Part shown: piece after piece, positions 15,765 to 26,328 of the stretch
How positions within the stretch are numbered: the stretch's first letter is position 1
Layout of the letters: each line of letters opens with the position of its first letter
Source: Hydrogenophaga sp. 2FB
Lineage (GTDB): Bacteria; Pseudomonadota; Gammaproteobacteria; Burkholderiales; Burkholderiaceae_C
NCBI RefSeq assembly: GCF_005503365.1
Contig: NZ_SCML01000008.1
Span: 62,001-126,000 of the forward strand
Direction of reading: 5' to 3'
DNA: 64,000 bases
Notes under the pieces: generated by a model
Databases searched by the model: none
Told to the model about the DNA's origin: nothing
The model's input: only the letters and a program-made list of their open reading frames with translations
Translations under genes and position numbers: made by a program

Positions 15765-18530
15765 ATGTGCGCAGGGGGTCCCGCCTTGACGCTTCGCCAC
15801 CGCACCGCCGCCATCCGATGGTCCCTGGGCAGCGCGGCGTCGGCCGCTCTGGTGTTGTCCGCTGGTGATGCGCTCGCGGTGTGCGACGACACCGCGCCGG
15901 CCTCGGGCGCCACCGTGGTGTGCAGCGGCGCATCGCCCGCGGGGGTGGACGCACAAGCGGGCAGTACCGGGGTGAGCGTCGTCATCGACGCTGGCGCGAC
16001 CGTCGGCGGCCCGTTCGGCGCGGTGGTGCAAAGCAGCAGCACCATCGTCAACGCGGGCTCGGTCAACGCCACCGCCGGCAACGCAGGGCTGGCCGCGCGC
16101 CTCGATGACAACAGCATCACCAACAACGCCGGCACCGGCGTGGTGAATGCCACCGGCGCGGGCAGCCGCGCCATGCTGGTCAACGGCAACCGCAACACAC
16201 TCGTCAATGCGGGAACCATCACGGTTGGGGGTGCCAACAGCTATGCGCTGTCCGCGCTCACCGGCCCCGGCACCACGCTGTTCGACAACGTGTTTCGCAA
16301 CAGCGGCACGATCAACACGAGCGGACCCGGCGGACACGCCCTCTACGCGCTGCAGAACGACCGCGCGCTGCTGGAGAACACCGGCCTCATCGTGACCACG
16401 GGCAGCAACGCCACGGGCCTGCGCGTGGTCGGTGGCAGCAACACGCTGACGAACAGCAACATCCTGCGAACCACCGGCACGGACGCCAATGCGGTGTACA
16501 TGCAGGGCAACAACAACCGGCTCGTCAACACCGGCCTGATCGAGACCACCGGCGCGGGCGATGCCGAGGCGGTGTTCTCCAACACCGCCGGCGCGAGTTT
16601 CGCGACCACCATCGAGAATGCCGGGGGCGCCGAGATCCGCAGCGTGCAGTCGGTCGCGGTGCGCGGGCTCAACGGGCAGGAAACGCTGATCAACGCCGGC
16701 ACGCTGGTGGGCGGCGGCGGCACCGCCGTGTCCCTGGCGGGGGGCAACGACACCGTGGTGCTGCGCACGGGTTCGAGCATCACGGGCCGGCTCGATGGCG
16801 GCGCGGGCACCGACCTGCTGCGCCTGGAAGGCAGCGGCAGCCTGGCCAGCGACGCGGACCTGTTCGAGCGCCTGCACATGCAGGGCTCGGCCTGGTCGTG
16901 GTCGGGCACGGGGCGCTTCAATGCCGTGGACCTCGACAGCGGCACCTTCACGCTTACCGGCCTGGTGGGTGGTGCCGCGCGCGTGTCCTCCGGCGCCACG
17001 CTGACCGGCACCGGACAGGTCGAGGGCAGCCTGCGCGTGGCGGGCACCGTGCAGCCGGGCTTGACGCCGGGCAGCGGCGTGCTGACGGTGGACGGCAACT
17101 ACATCCATGAAGCCGGCGGGGTGCTCGCGGTCACGCAGACGCCGACCACCGCGGACCGCCTGGTGGTCACCGGCACGGCCGACCTGCAAGGCGGCACCGT
17201 GGCCGTGCTGGCGCAGACGCCGGGGGTCTACACACCTGGCGTGCGCGTGCCCATCGTCAGTGCCGCGGGCGGCGTCACGGGGCGCTTCGACGCCTTGTCA
17301 CTGCCCAGCACGCTGTTCATCCGCACCACGTTGATCTACGACGCGAACAACGTCTACCTGGGCACGTTCCAGACGGCGCCGTTCAGCGCGCAGGCCGACT
17401 CACCCAACCGCGCGGCCGTGGCCGACACGCTGGATGCCGTGCAGCCCACCGCCACCGGCACGCTGCGCGAGGCCGTGGACGAGCTGTTTTCGATGACACA
17501 ACCCGGCACCGTGACCGATGCGCTGGACAGCCTGGCCGGCGGCGTGATCCCGACGCAACTGACCATCGGCTGGCAACAGCAGCAGTCCTTCGTGCGCGGC
17601 CTGATCGACCGCGGTGCCGCGCTGCGCGGCGTGCGCCCACTCGGGGCGGACACCACCCAGGCCTGCCTGCGGCAGACGGCGAATCCCTTCGACACGTGCG
17701 AGGTCCGCGTGTGGGCGCGTGCCTTTGCCACGAACGCGCGCATCACCGGCGCGCCCGGTATTGCGGGCGCGCACAGCCGCTGGCGCGGTGTCGCGCTGGG
17801 GTCGGATGCGCGCGTGTCGGCCGATGCGCAGGCCGGCGTCGCACTGGAACTGGCCGGCAACACCGCCGCGCACCGCGGACAGATCGCGCGGGGCACGCAG
17901 GACAGCGTGGCGCTCGGCGCGCACATTGGTGGCCAGACGCCCCGGTGGCACTGGGGTGTGGCGGCATCGCTCGGGTCCTTGCGGGGCGACCTCTCGCGGC
18001 AGGTGGTCGTCGGTTCGCTGAACGTGCCGGCCCAGGCGGACTGGCGTGCCCGTGTGGCCAGCGCCGAGGCGGAGATCGGCCCGCGCATGGAAGGCGACGG
18101 GTGGATGGTCGAGCCGTTCGGTTCCTTGCGCGCATCGCGCGCGCGCCTGCGCCCGATCCGCGAAGAGGGTGCGGGCGAAGCCGGCGTGCGGGTGGCCGGC
18201 ACGTCGGTACAGTCGACCGTGGCATCCGTGGGCGTGCGCGCGCTGCGCCGGCTCACCGCGTCGGCCGCGTGGACCCTCAGCGGCTATGCCCGCTGGTTCA
18301 GAACCTCGGGCGACCACGACCTGCAGACCACCATGGCGTTCAGCGGTGCGCCGGCGCAGCGCTTCACGGTCACCGGGGCCTCGCCTTCGCGCAATGGCGC
18401 CGCGCTGGGTGTGGAGCTGACGTACGCCCGGCCGTCGTCGCCCACGCGCCTGCACATCGGCTACGACGGCCTGCGCGCGGGTGGCTGGCGTTCGCATGGT
18501 GTGGCCTTGCGCGTGGAGCGGCCTTGGTAG
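15765..18530 (+). CDS. Classical autotransporter (type Va) with beta-helix passenger
   Basis: A protein of about 921 residues from the ATG at 15765; a TTG at 15786 or an upstream codon at 15657 are alternatives. After a signal segment (AAIRWSLGSAASAALVLSAG) comes a passenger rich in short Asn/Gly/Thr repeats (VNAGSVNATAGNAG, NTGLIVTTGSNATGLRV, NTGLIETTGAGDAE), typical of a right-handed beta-helix. A 260-residue C-terminal barrel begins near VRVWARAFATNARITG. The last residues are LRVERPW, an aromatic C-terminus as outer-membrane barrels need for assembly. It should expose the passenger on the cell surface. Passenger function, for example adhesin, is unknown. Confidence 0.88.
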   Translation: MCAGGPALTLRHRTAAIRWSLGSAASAALVLSAGDALAVCDDTAPASGATVVCSGASPAGVDAQAGSTGVSVVIDAGATVGGPFGAVVQSSSTIVNAGSVNATAGNAGLAARLDDNSITNNAGTGVVNATGAGSRAMLVNGNRNTLVNAGTITVGGANSYALSALTGPGTTLFDNVFRNSGTINTSGPGGHALYALQNDRALLENTGLIVTTGSNATGLRVVGGSNTLTNSNILRTTGTDANAVYMQGNNNRLVNTGLIETTGAGDAEAVFSNTAGASFATTIENAGGAEIRSVQSVAVRGLNGQETLINAGTLVGGGGTAVSLAGGNDTVVLRTGSSITGRLDGGAGTDLLRLEGSGSLASDADLFERLHMQGSAWSWSGTGRFNAVDLDSGTFTLTGLVGGAARVSSGATLTGTGQVEGSLRVAGTVQPGLTPGSGVLTVDGNYIHEAGGVLAVTQTPTTADRLVVTGTADLQGGTVAVLAQTPGVYTPGVRVPIVSAAGGVTGRFDALSLPSTLFIRTTLIYDANNVYLGTFQTAPFSAQADSPNRAAVADTLDAVQPTATGTLREAVDELFSMTQPGTVTDALDSLAGGVIPTQLTIGWQQQQSFVRGLIDRGAALRGVRPLGADTTQACLRQTANPFDTCEVRVWARAFATNARITGAPGIAGAHSRWRGVALGSDARVSADAQAGVALELAGNTAAHRGQIARGTQDSVALGAHIGGQTPRWHWGVAASLGSLRGDLSRQVVVGSLNVPAQADWRARVASAEAEIGPRMEGDGWMVEPFGSLRASRARLRPIREEGAGEAGVRVAGTSVQSTVASVGVRALRRLTASAAWTLSGYARWFRTSGDHDLQTTMAFSGAPAQRFTVTGASPSRNGAALGVELTYARPSSPTRLHIGYDGLRAGGWRSHGVALRVERPW

Positions 18531-18558
18531 GCAGGGTGACGCGCTACAGTTCATCCCC

Positions 18559-19203
18559 ATGACCCGCATCGCAGTGATCGACTTTGAAACCACCGGCATC
18601 TCCACCACCCAGGGCGACCGCGCCACCGAAGTGGCCATCGTCATCACCGAGCAGGGACGCGTGGTGGACCGCTACCAGAGCCTCATGAACGCGGGTGTGC
18701 GCCTCTCGGCCTTCATCACCCAGTTCACCGGCATCACCAACGCCATGGTCGAGGCCGCGCCACCGGCCGAGACCGTGATGCGCGAAGCGGCGCGCTTCGT
18801 CGGCGACGTGCCCATGGTGGCGCACAACGCGTCGTTCGACCGCCGCTTCTGGATGGCCGAGCTGGCGCGCGCGGGCGTGGATGCGCACCATCCCTTCGCC
18901 TGCACGGTGCTGCTGTCGCGCCGGCTCTATCCCGAGGCGCCCAGCCACAAGCTGGGTTCACTGGTGGATTTTTTCCGGCTGCCGCGCACCGGTCAGGCGC
19001 ACCGTGCGCTGGCCGACGCCGAGATGGCGGCCGAGTTGCTGGGCCGCATCCAGCACGATCTGCGCGCGCGCCATGGCGTGAGCGACCCCGATCATGGCTT
19101 CCTGATGGCACTGCAGCGCTGCGCGCGCGCCGCCTTGCCCGGTTTCATCCAGACGCACACGCGGCGCCCGGGCCCGACGTCGCTCAGTACACGCGCAGCT
19201 TGA
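18559..19203 (+). CDS. DEDDh 3'-5' exonuclease (DnaQ-like)
   Basis: A 214-residue exonuclease domain protein. Exo I is DFETTG at about 7-12, Exo II is HNASFDRRF and Exo III is HRALADAEMAAELL, giving the Asp-Glu-Asp-Asp plus His set of the DEDDh class. It is shorter than the DNA polymerase III epsilon chain and has no obvious polymerase-binding tail, so it is better called DnaQ-like than dnaQ. The ATG at 18559 puts the motif near the N-terminus as usual. Its 3' end overlaps the convergent gene at 19184 by 20 bp. Confidence 0.9.
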   Translation: MTRIAVIDFETTGISTTQGDRATEVAIVITEQGRVVDRYQSLMNAGVRLSAFITQFTGITNAMVEAAPPAETVMREAARFVGDVPMVAHNASFDRRFWMAELARAGVDAHHPFACTVLLSRRLYPEAPSHKLGSLVDFFRLPRTGQAHRALADAEMAAELLGRIQHDLRARHGVSDPDHGFLMALQRCARAALPGFIQTHTRRPGPTSLSTRAA

Positions 19204-19678
19204 ACTGCACGATCACCGCGCCGTCGACCTTGCCCACCGAGGGGATGATGCCGACGTTGACGCCGTAGCGTCGGCCTTCCCAGGTGGCCATGGGCACGGC
19301 GGCGAAGAAAACGCCGCCCTTGGCCTGCGAGGGGTACCCATTCATCAAACCGATCGTGCCGCCGACCTTGAACGGCCCGACTGTCCACGGTTGCCAGTTC
19401 ACCGCCGCATACGACGTGGTCTTGCGCACGCTGTTGTCGTACGCGCCGGCCATGTACGACAACTCGGGGCTGGTGCGAACCTCGACACCCAGGCCGATGT
19501 TGTTCTCGTTGTAGCCGCGGTCGCGGTGGAAGTGGCGCGAGAAGCCGCCCACGTTGAGCCAGACCTCGTTCCTGGATGCCTCCAGTTGCATCGCGGGAGG
19601 ATCGGCCGGCGCCGTCTGCGCAACAGCCGCGCCGCTGCCCAGGCACAGTGCCACAAGCGCGGGGTAAAAAGTCTTCAT
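19184..19678 (-). CDS. Exported outer-membrane beta-barrel-like protein
   Basis: A 164-residue protein with a clear signal peptide (FYPALVALCLGSGAAVAQ). The mature part alternates polar and hydrophobic residues with many aromatic residues (RGYNENNIGLGVEVRTS, SYMAGAYDNSVRKTTSYAAV), and ends FKLRVY, consistent with a small eight-strand barrel related in style to PagP/PagL-type lipid A enzymes. No catalytic residues can be assigned safely. The ATG at 19678 is preferred over an upstream codon because it starts the signal peptide. It is convergent with the exonuclease gene. Confidence 0.72.
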   Translation of the reverse strand: MKTFYPALVALCLGSGAAVAQTAPADPPAMQLEASRNEVWLNVGGFSRHFHRDRGYNENNIGLGVEVRTSPELSYMAGAYDNSVRKTTSYAAVNWQPWTVGPFKVGGTIGLMNGYPSQAKGGVFFAAVPMATWEGRRYGVNVGIIPSVGKVDGAVIVQFKLRVY

Positions 19679-19848
19679 CGTTGTCCTTGTGCATCCGCCC
19701 ACACCGTGGGTTCGTCACCCTTTGTTTCGACCCCACCGTGCGCGCCTTGAACCCGGCCATGCCCCAGAATCAACCGTTGCGTGACTTTCTGGGCGCTTCC
19801 AGGACACCAGACACCACCTCTGTCATGCGCATGACTTTTTCGATCTGT

Positions 19849-20946
<1,098 letters not shown>

Positions 20947-20952
20947 AGCACC

Positions 20953-21948
20953 ATGGCCTTGACGTGGCGCGGACCCCCCACCGTCAACCTCGCCCTGCAG
21001 GGCGGCGGCGCGCACGGCGCGTTCACCTGGGGCGTGCTCGATGCCTTGCTGGAAGATGGTCGCCTGCGCTTCGAGGGCGTGAGCGGCACCAGCGCGGGCG
21101 CGATGAACGCGGTGATGCTGGCGCAAGGCCTGATGGCGGGCGGGCCGGACGGCGCGCGCGCCGCGCTGCGGGGTTTCTGGAGCGCGGTGGCGGCGAGCAT
21201 GCCGTTCGAGATCGCCGCGCCGGCGGTGCAGCTGATGCTGCAGTGGACGCAGCACTTCTCGCCCGAACAGCTCAACCCGTTCGACCTCAACCCCCTGCGC
21301 AAGATCCTCTCAGGCCAGGTCGATTTCGAACGCCTGCGCGCGCACAGCCCGGTCAAGCTGTTCGTGGCCGCCACGCACGTGAACACCGGCAAGCTGCGCC
21401 TGTTCCGCGCGCCCGAACTCACGCCCGACGCGGTGCTGGCCTCGGCCTGTCTGCCGACGCTGCACCGCAGCGTGGTGATCGATGGCGAGCCGTACTGGGA
21501 TGGGGGTTATGCGGCCAATCCAGCGGTGTTCCCGCTGTTCCACGAGTGCCGCGCGCGCGACATCGTGCTGGTGATGCTGGCGCCGCTGCAGCACAGCGCC
21601 ACGCCGCAGACGGCCGCGGAGATCAAGAGCCGCATGATGGAGCTGGCGTTCAACGCCACGTTCCTGCGCGAGATGCGCATGTTTGCCCACCTGCGCGCGC
21701 GTGCGCGGCACAGCGCGTGGTGGCGGCGCGGCGAACTCGACCGGCGCCTGGCCGGCACGCACTTTCATGTGATCGAAGCCAGCGAATTCATGCGCGGGCT
21801 GAGCACCGAGAGCAAGGTCGCGGCGAACATGCGCTTTTTCGAGGAGCTGTTTGCCGCCGGCCGTGAACACGGCCGTGCGTGGTTGACGGCCCACCACGCC
21901 GACGTGGGTCGGCGCAGCAGCGCCGACCTCGAGGTCTTGTTCTACTGA
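20953..21948 (+). CDS. Patatin-like phospholipase
   Basis: A 331-residue patatin-domain hydrolase. The oxyanion-hole glycines are in LQGGGAHGAF (16-24), the nucleophile Ser47 is in GTSAG, and the catalytic aspartate is in YWDGGYAAN (Asp183), completing the Ser-Asp dyad. No signal peptide or membrane segment is visible, so it is probably cytoplasmic. It acts on lipid acyl esters. The 6-bp distance to the DAHP synthase gene implies co-transcription without an evident functional link. Confidence 0.9.
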   Translation: MALTWRGPPTVNLALQGGGAHGAFTWGVLDALLEDGRLRFEGVSGTSAGAMNAVMLAQGLMAGGPDGARAALRGFWSAVAASMPFEIAAPAVQLMLQWTQHFSPEQLNPFDLNPLRKILSGQVDFERLRAHSPVKLFVAATHVNTGKLRLFRAPELTPDAVLASACLPTLHRSVVIDGEPYWDGGYAANPAVFPLFHECRARDIVLVMLAPLQHSATPQTAAEIKSRMMELAFNATFLREMRMFAHLRARARHSAWWRRGELDRRLAGTHFHVIEASEFMRGLSTESKVAANMRFFEELFAAGREHGRAWLTAHHADVGRRSSADLEVLFY

Positions 21949-21952
21949 GGGA

Positions 21953-22207
21953 TCAGCGCGGCTTGCGCGGTGCCGCCGGGCCGCGGCCCTCGATGTGGCG
22001 GAAATTGATGCGGCCCTTGGTCAGGTCGTAGGGCGAGAGTTCCAGCGACACGCGGTCGCCCGCGAGGATGCGGATGTGGTTCTTCTTCATCTTGCCCGCC
22101 GAATAGGCGATCAGCTGGTGTCCGTTGTCCAGCGTCACTCGAAAACGGGTGTCGGGCAACACCTCGTTGACGATGCCCATCATGTCGATCAGTTCTTCCT
22201 TGGCCAT
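21953..22207 (-). CDS. infA: Translation initiation factor IF-1 (second-type, extended)
   Basis: An 84-residue OB-fold protein that binds the 30S A site during initiation. The family core [22 protein letters not shown] and [23 protein letters not shown] are clear. It is about a dozen residues longer than E. coli IF-1 because of the tail [11 protein letters not shown], a feature of the extra infA copy found outside the ribosomal protein cluster in many betaproteobacteria. No ribosomal protein genes are nearby. It lies 30 bp after the small gene at 22238 on the same strand and may be co-transcribed with it. Confidence 0.94.
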   Translation of the reverse strand: MAKEELIDMMGIVNEVLPDTRFRVTLDNGHQLIAYSAGKMKKNHIRILAGDRVSLELSPYDLTKGRINFRHIEGRGPAAPRKPR

Positions 22208-22237
22208 GGTTGTGTTCCTTTGCTTGAAGTGTATCGG

Positions 22238-22504
22238 TCAGTTCGGGCGGGCGGACTGGCGGTTGGTGTCCTGCACCCAGTCGATGCCCTGTGCGATGGC
22301 GTATTCGGCCGCCGCATCGTGTGTGGAGAAGGCGCTGTCGAACCGCATCACGCGGTCGGTGGAGGCGCTGCCGTGGCCGCTCGCAATGGACACCTGCGCG
22401 GCGAACAGGCCGCCCGGCAAGGAGCGCGGGAAGGCGGCGATGCGGTACTTGCCCAGGGTGATGGGCGTGAGTCTCGTGTGCGTTGTGTTTATCGTATGAA
22501 TCAT
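22238..22504 (-). CDS. Small uncharacterised protein upstream of infA
   Basis: An 88-residue protein I do not recognise. It starts with MIHTINTTHTRLTP (ATG 22504) and has a hydrophobic/aromatic middle (GKYRIAAFPRSLPGGLFAAQVSIASG) and an acidic-alpha end (STHDAAAEYAIAQGIDWVQD). This layout resembles small proteins with one beta-sheet and helix, but no motif is diagnostic. Being co-directional with infA and preceded by a long leader, it may be translated from the same mRNA. Confidence 0.55.
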   Translation of the reverse strand: MIHTINTTHTRLTPITLGKYRIAAFPRSLPGGLFAAQVSIASGHGSASTDRVMRFDSAFSTHDAAAEYAIAQGIDWVQDTNRQSARPN

Positions 22505-22935
22505 CAAAAAAATCGGTGGGCCAGGGCGCGCGGACATCGCCGCAGCGTCGGTAAAGCCCGAAAACAAATAACCAGTGGCAGCCCCAGCGCCGGGGTGTCC
22601 TGCCACTTCATCCGGCATCGGCCCGGTGCGTCAAAGCATCGGGTCAGGACCGGTGCACGAGCCACAGCAGAGGCATCGGCAACAAACAGCAGGGAAAGAA
22701 GAGGACCACGGTGCCGTGAGAGGGCGGTGTGGTGCGGCGCCTTGCAGGGGCTGGACCAGCAAGCCCCTCTGCCGGGGGCACTTGCGTTCGTCGTTGCGGT
22801 AAGGCGGGACGAACGGCTGGTCGCTCAAGGCGACCGCGCATTATAGCCTTTTAGGTACAAGTTGTGTGGTAGGCAGTTCAAATTCGCCCATGCGCGCCTC
22901 CCCGTGCTCATGGCGCGACGGGCGGAGCAGCCGCC
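22505..22935. other. 431-bp non-coding stretch with minus-strand promoter and possible long leader
   Basis: No convincing gene lies here. On the minus strand a consensus TATAAT (22840-22845) could start transcription at about 22833, about 330 nt before the small gene at 22504; its -35 is weak. The transcribed part would contain a hairpin, GCAAGTGCCCC pairing imperfectly with GGGGCTTGC (about 22758-22784). A long structured leader before IF-1 recalls cold-shock mRNAs, but that is inference. A 65-codon frame at 22631-22828 has no supporting features. Confidence 0.4.
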
Positions 22936-24645
22936 CTAGACCCCTGCCACCGGATCCGCCGCCGCGAACCTCGGCTCGCGTTGCACCTCGGCCTTGGCGG
23001 GTCCGAAGCTGAAGCTGGCGTACCCGTCCTGCACGGCCGCCGTCGTGTACTGGCGGTAGGCATAGAAGCCCCCGGTGAAAAGCGTGAGCCCTTGCGGCTT
23101 GTCCTTCACGTTCGCGCCCACCCACCAGGTCTTGGCCTTGTTGATCAGCGAGCGCTTGGCCAGGTTGCGCACGACGTCCATCCAGTCCGCCTCGGCCTTG
23201 GGGGTCGGCTCGATGGTGGTGAGGCCGTTCTTGTGCATGTGGGTGATGGCGCCGGCGATCCAGTCCACGTCGTGCTCGCTGATGCGGATGATGTTGGCCA
23301 GCGCCGCCGGACCGTTGGGGCCGGTGGTCATGAAGAGGTTCGGGAAACCTTCCATCATCAGACCCAGGTACGACCGCGCGCCGTCCTTCCATTTGTCGTT
23401 GACCTTGCGGCCGCCGCGACCGACCACCTCGAAGGCCATCAGCGCGCCCGTGAGGCCGTCGTAGCCGGTGGCCAGGATCAGCATGTCGAGCTCGACCTCG
23501 CCGGACTCGGTGCGCACACCCTTCTCGGTGACTTCGACGATCGGGTCGGTGAGGCAATCCACCAGATGCACGCTCGGCAGGTTGTAGGTTTCGTAGTAGC
23601 TGGAATCCAGGCAGGGCCGGCGCGCGAAGATCGGATAGCCCTTGGGCTTGAGCCGCTCGGCGGTCACCGGGTCCTGCACGATCTCGGGGATTCGGTTGCG
23701 CACGAATTCGGCCACCTGCTCGTTGGCCTCCTCGTTGAGCATCAGGTCCGAGAAGGTGCCAAGCATCGCCAGGCCGCCTTGCTTCCAGGCGTCTTCGAGC
23801 AAGGCCTGGCGCTGGGCGCGGGTCACGCTGAAGAAGGCCCGGGTCGATTGCGGCCGCGTGCCGCCCACCGCGCTGTTGCGCGCGGCTTCGCGGATGCCCG
23901 CGTAGTGGCGCTTGACCTCGTCCACGTACTCCGCATCGAGGTCGACGTTGCGCATCGGCATGGTGAAGCTGGGCGTGCGCTGGAAGACGAAGAGTTCGCC
24001 AGCCTGCGGCCCGACCTCCTGCACGATCTGGATACCGGTCGAGCCGGTGCCGATGACGCCCACGCGCTGACCCTCGTAGCTCACGGGTTCGTGCGGCCAC
24101 CGGGCGGCATGCAGCAGGCGGCCCTTGAAGCGCTTGATGCCGGGGATGTCCGGCTCCTTCGGAACCGACAGCGGGCCGGTCGCCATCACGCAATACGGCG
24201 CCTCCCAGGTCTCGCCGCGGTCGGTCCTGAGCACCCACAGCGCGCGCGCCTCATCCCAGGTGGCCTGGTTGACGCGGGTGTTGAACTGGAAGTGCGGGCG
24301 CAGGCTGAGTTTCTTCGCGACGAAGTCGATGTAGCGCAGCAGTTCGGGCTGGGCCGCGAACTGCTCGGACCAGGTCCATTCCTGCTCGATCTCGGGCGAG
24401 AAGGAATAGCTGTAGTCGATGCTGGGCAGGTCGACCCGGGCGCCCGGGTAGCGGTTCCAGTACCAGACGCCGCCCACGTCGCCGCCGGCCTCGAAGGCCT
24501 GCAGGCTCAGACCCATCTCGCGGAAGCGGTAGACGGCGTACATGCCGCCGAAGCCGCCGCCGACCACGAGGACGTCGACGCGTCGAGCGCCCGGCGCGGC
24601 CTGGCCCTGGGCGGTGCTGGAGTTCTTGGATGTCTCGGCGTTCAT
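22936..24645 (-). CDS. Baeyer-Villiger-type flavin monooxygenase
   Basis: A 569-residue class B flavoprotein monooxygenase that inserts oxygen next to a ketone, giving an ester or lactone, using FAD and NADPH. It has two dinucleotide folds (VVGGGFGGMY at about 27-36 and VIGTGSTGIQ at 197-206) with the Baeyer-Villiger fingerprint FKGRLLHAARWP between them (173-184, pattern FxGxxxHxxxWP). Length matches cyclohexanone-type enzymes. ATG 24645 is chosen because GGAG lies 6 bp before it; ATG 24651 and GTG 24657 are in frame. It is the last gene of the 17-gene minus-strand run. Confidence 0.93.
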   Translation of the reverse strand: MNAETSKNSSTAQGQAAPGARRVDVLVVGGGFGGMYAVYRFREMGLSLQAFEAGGDVGGVWYWNRYPGARVDLPSIDYSYSFSPEIEQEWTWSEQFAAQPELLRYIDFVAKKLSLRPHFQFNTRVNQATWDEARALWVLRTDRGETWEAPYCVMATGPLSVPKEPDIPGIKRFKGRLLHAARWPHEPVSYEGQRVGVIGTGSTGIQIVQEVGPQAGELFVFQRTPSFTMPMRNVDLDAEYVDEVKRHYAGIREAARNSAVGGTRPQSTRAFFSVTRAQRQALLEDAWKQGGLAMLGTFSDLMLNEEANEQVAEFVRNRIPEIVQDPVTAERLKPKGYPIFARRPCLDSSYYETYNLPSVHLVDCLTDPIVEVTEKGVRTESGEVELDMLILATGYDGLTGALMAFEVVGRGGRKVNDKWKDGARSYLGLMMEGFPNLFMTTGPNGPAALANIIRISEHDVDWIAGAITHMHKNGLTTIEPTPKAEADWMDVVRNLAKRSLINKAKTWWVGANVKDKPQGLTLFTGGFYAYRQYTTAAVQDGYASFSFGPAKAEVQREPRFAAADPVAGV

Positions 24646-24718
24646 GCGCATCTCCACGGAAGTTCAGATCAACAAAAGTGTTCGGCCACAGGGTGGTTCG
24701 TACAGCCCGCGGCCGGTG

Positions 24719-25531
24719 TCAGCCGGCTTTCCAGCCGGCCATGTTCAAGCTGCCCATCAGCACGCTGGAGAGCGCGCCGTCGACCAGCAGATCGGTGCCG
24801 CTGACATAGCCGGCGTCGGGGCCCACCAGGAAGGACAGCGCGTTCGCCATGTCCTCGGCCTGGGCGATGCGGCGCAGCGGCACGCGGGCCTCGCGCTGCG
24901 CGCGCGACGGTGCATCCGCATAGACCGGCGCGGTGCCCGGGGTTTCGGTGATGCCGGGCGACAGCGCATTGACGCGGATGCCGTCCGGCCCCCATTCGAG
25001 CGCCATCTGCCGCACCAGCATCAGCGCCGCGGCCTTGCTCGGGCTGTAGGCGGCGAGTGGCGCGGTGGGTTGGCTGCCCGAGATCGACGTGGTCACCACC
25101 ATGCTGCCCTGCGCGGCCTTGAGCAGGGGGTGCGCCGCGCGACCCAACAGCCAGGCGGCGCGCACGTGCAGCGCAAAAACCTGGTCCCAGTCTTCCAGGC
25201 GCGCCTCGAGCAGGGACGCGGGAATCGCGGCGCCGGCGTTGCTGACGACGGCGTCCAGGCCGCCGAATGCCGCCGCGGCTTCCACGAGCCGCGCCGGTGT
25301 CGCCGGATCGGCCATGTCGGCGCCGATGGCCTGCACCTCGGCGCCGTCCTCGCGCAGCCGCGCGGCCAGCGATTCGAGTTCATCGCGGTGCAGGTCGGCC
25401 AGCACCATGCGTGCCGGCAGGCCATGGCGCTGCCGCGAATCGCGCGCCAGCCGCTCGGCCATCGCCCGCCCGATGCCGCGCGCCGCGCCGGTCAGGATGA
25501 TCCGCATGCCATGGGGTTCGGGGGTCGTCAT
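24719..25531 (-). CDS. Short-chain dehydrogenase (SDR) in the BVMO operon, first
   Basis: A 270-residue classical SDR. TGAARGIG is near residue 14-21, NAG in VVSNAGA, the catalytic tyrosine in YSPSK, and the C-terminal VSGTDLLVDG is typical of the FabG-like group. The ATG at 25531 has AAGGA 9 bp upstream; ATGs at 25537 and 25552 are also in frame, the last overlapping the stop of the neighbouring SDR. It probably oxidises or reduces an alcohol/ketone before or after the monooxygenase encoded next to it. Confidence 0.88.
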   Translation of the reverse strand: MTTPEPHGMRIILTGAARGIGRAMAERLARDSRQRHGLPARMVLADLHRDELESLAARLREDGAEVQAIGADMADPATPARLVEAAAAFGGLDAVVSNAGAAIPASLLEARLEDWDQVFALHVRAAWLLGRAAHPLLKAAQGSMVVTTSISGSQPTAPLAAYSPSKAAALMLVRQMALEWGPDGIRVNALSPGITETPGTAPVYADAPSRAQREARVPLRRIAQAEDMANALSFLVGPDAGYVSGTDLLVDGALSSVLMGSLNMAGWKAG

Positions 25532-25548
25532 GTCCATCGGTCCTTGCG

Positions 25549-26328
25549 TCATCCGGCCAGCACGCCGCCGTCCACCGGCAGGGTGACGCCGGTGATGTAG
25601 CTGGCCATGGACGAGGCCAGGAACAGCGCCGGCTCGGCGATCTCCTCGGGCTGGCCGACACGGCCCAGCGGCGTGCGGCGCAGGAAGCCCTGCAGCCGCT
25701 GCGGGTCGGCGCGGGTGGCATCGGTCATGGGCGTCTCGATCACGCCGGGTGCGATGGCGTTCACGCGGATGCCATCGGGCGCGAGGTCGACCGCCATCGA
25801 TTGCGTCAGCATCTTCACCGCTCCCTTGGACCCCGAATACCCGACGCAGCCGGCCTGCGCGATGAAGGCCGCGCCCGAGGCGATGTTGATGACGCAGCCA
25901 CGCGTCTGGCGCAACGCCGGCAGGAAGGCATGCAGCACGTTGAAGCCGCCCAGCACGTTGACATCGAACACGCGGCGGATCTTGCGGTGCACGTCGGGCG
26001 TGTCGATGCCTTCGCGCAGCAGGATGCCGGCGTTGTTGACCAGCACGTCCAGCGCGCCGATCTCGCGCCCGATGCGTTCGGCCAGGGCGGCGCAGGCCGG
26101 CACGTCGGTGATGTCCAGCGCGAAGGCCCAGGCGCTGCCGCCCGCGTCGGTGATCTCGCGCACGGCGCCTTCGCAATCTTCGGCGCGCAGGTCGACCAGC
26201 ACCACGCGGGCGCCGGCGCGTGCATAGCGCAGCGCGATGGCGCGGCCGATGCCGGCGGCGGCGCCCGTCACAAGGGCGAGCCGGCCTTGCAGGAGGAGGA
26301 CGTCGGATGTGGTGGGGTGCAGGGTCAT
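25549..26328 (-). CDS. Short-chain dehydrogenase (SDR) in the BVMO operon, second
   Basis: A 259-residue SDR with TGAAAGIG (about 21-28), NNAG, the catalytic YSGSK and ITGVTLPVDGG near the end. Its ATG overlaps the stop of the livM-like permease gene (ATGA), and a further SDR follows within 17 bp. It is distinct from its SDR neighbour in sequence, so the two probably act at different steps. Cofactor: Asp in VVLVDLRAED suggests NAD preference (family rule, not proven here). Confidence 0.9.
   Translation of the reverse strand: MTLHPTTSDVLLLQGRLALVTGAAAGIGRAIALRYARAGARVVLVDLRAEDCEGAVREITDAGGSAWAFALDITDVPACAALAERIGREIGALDVLVNNAGILLREGIDTPDVHRKIRRVFDVNVLGGFNVLHAFLPALRQTRGCVINIASGAAFIAQAGCVGYSGSKGAVKMLTQSMAVDLAPDGIRVNAIAPGVIETPMTDATRADPQRLQGFLRRTPLGRVGQPEEIAEPALFLASSMASYITGVTLPVDGGVLAG

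Noticed and set aside
22631..22828. 65-codon minus-strand frame with TTG start
   Set aside because: No ribosome site, no motif, and unusual composition; it more likely lies in an mRNA leader.
22981..24804. 607-codon plus-strand frame over the monooxygenase gene
   Set aside because: Antisense shadow with low-complexity Ala/Gly/His composition; the minus strand has the complete BVMO motifs.
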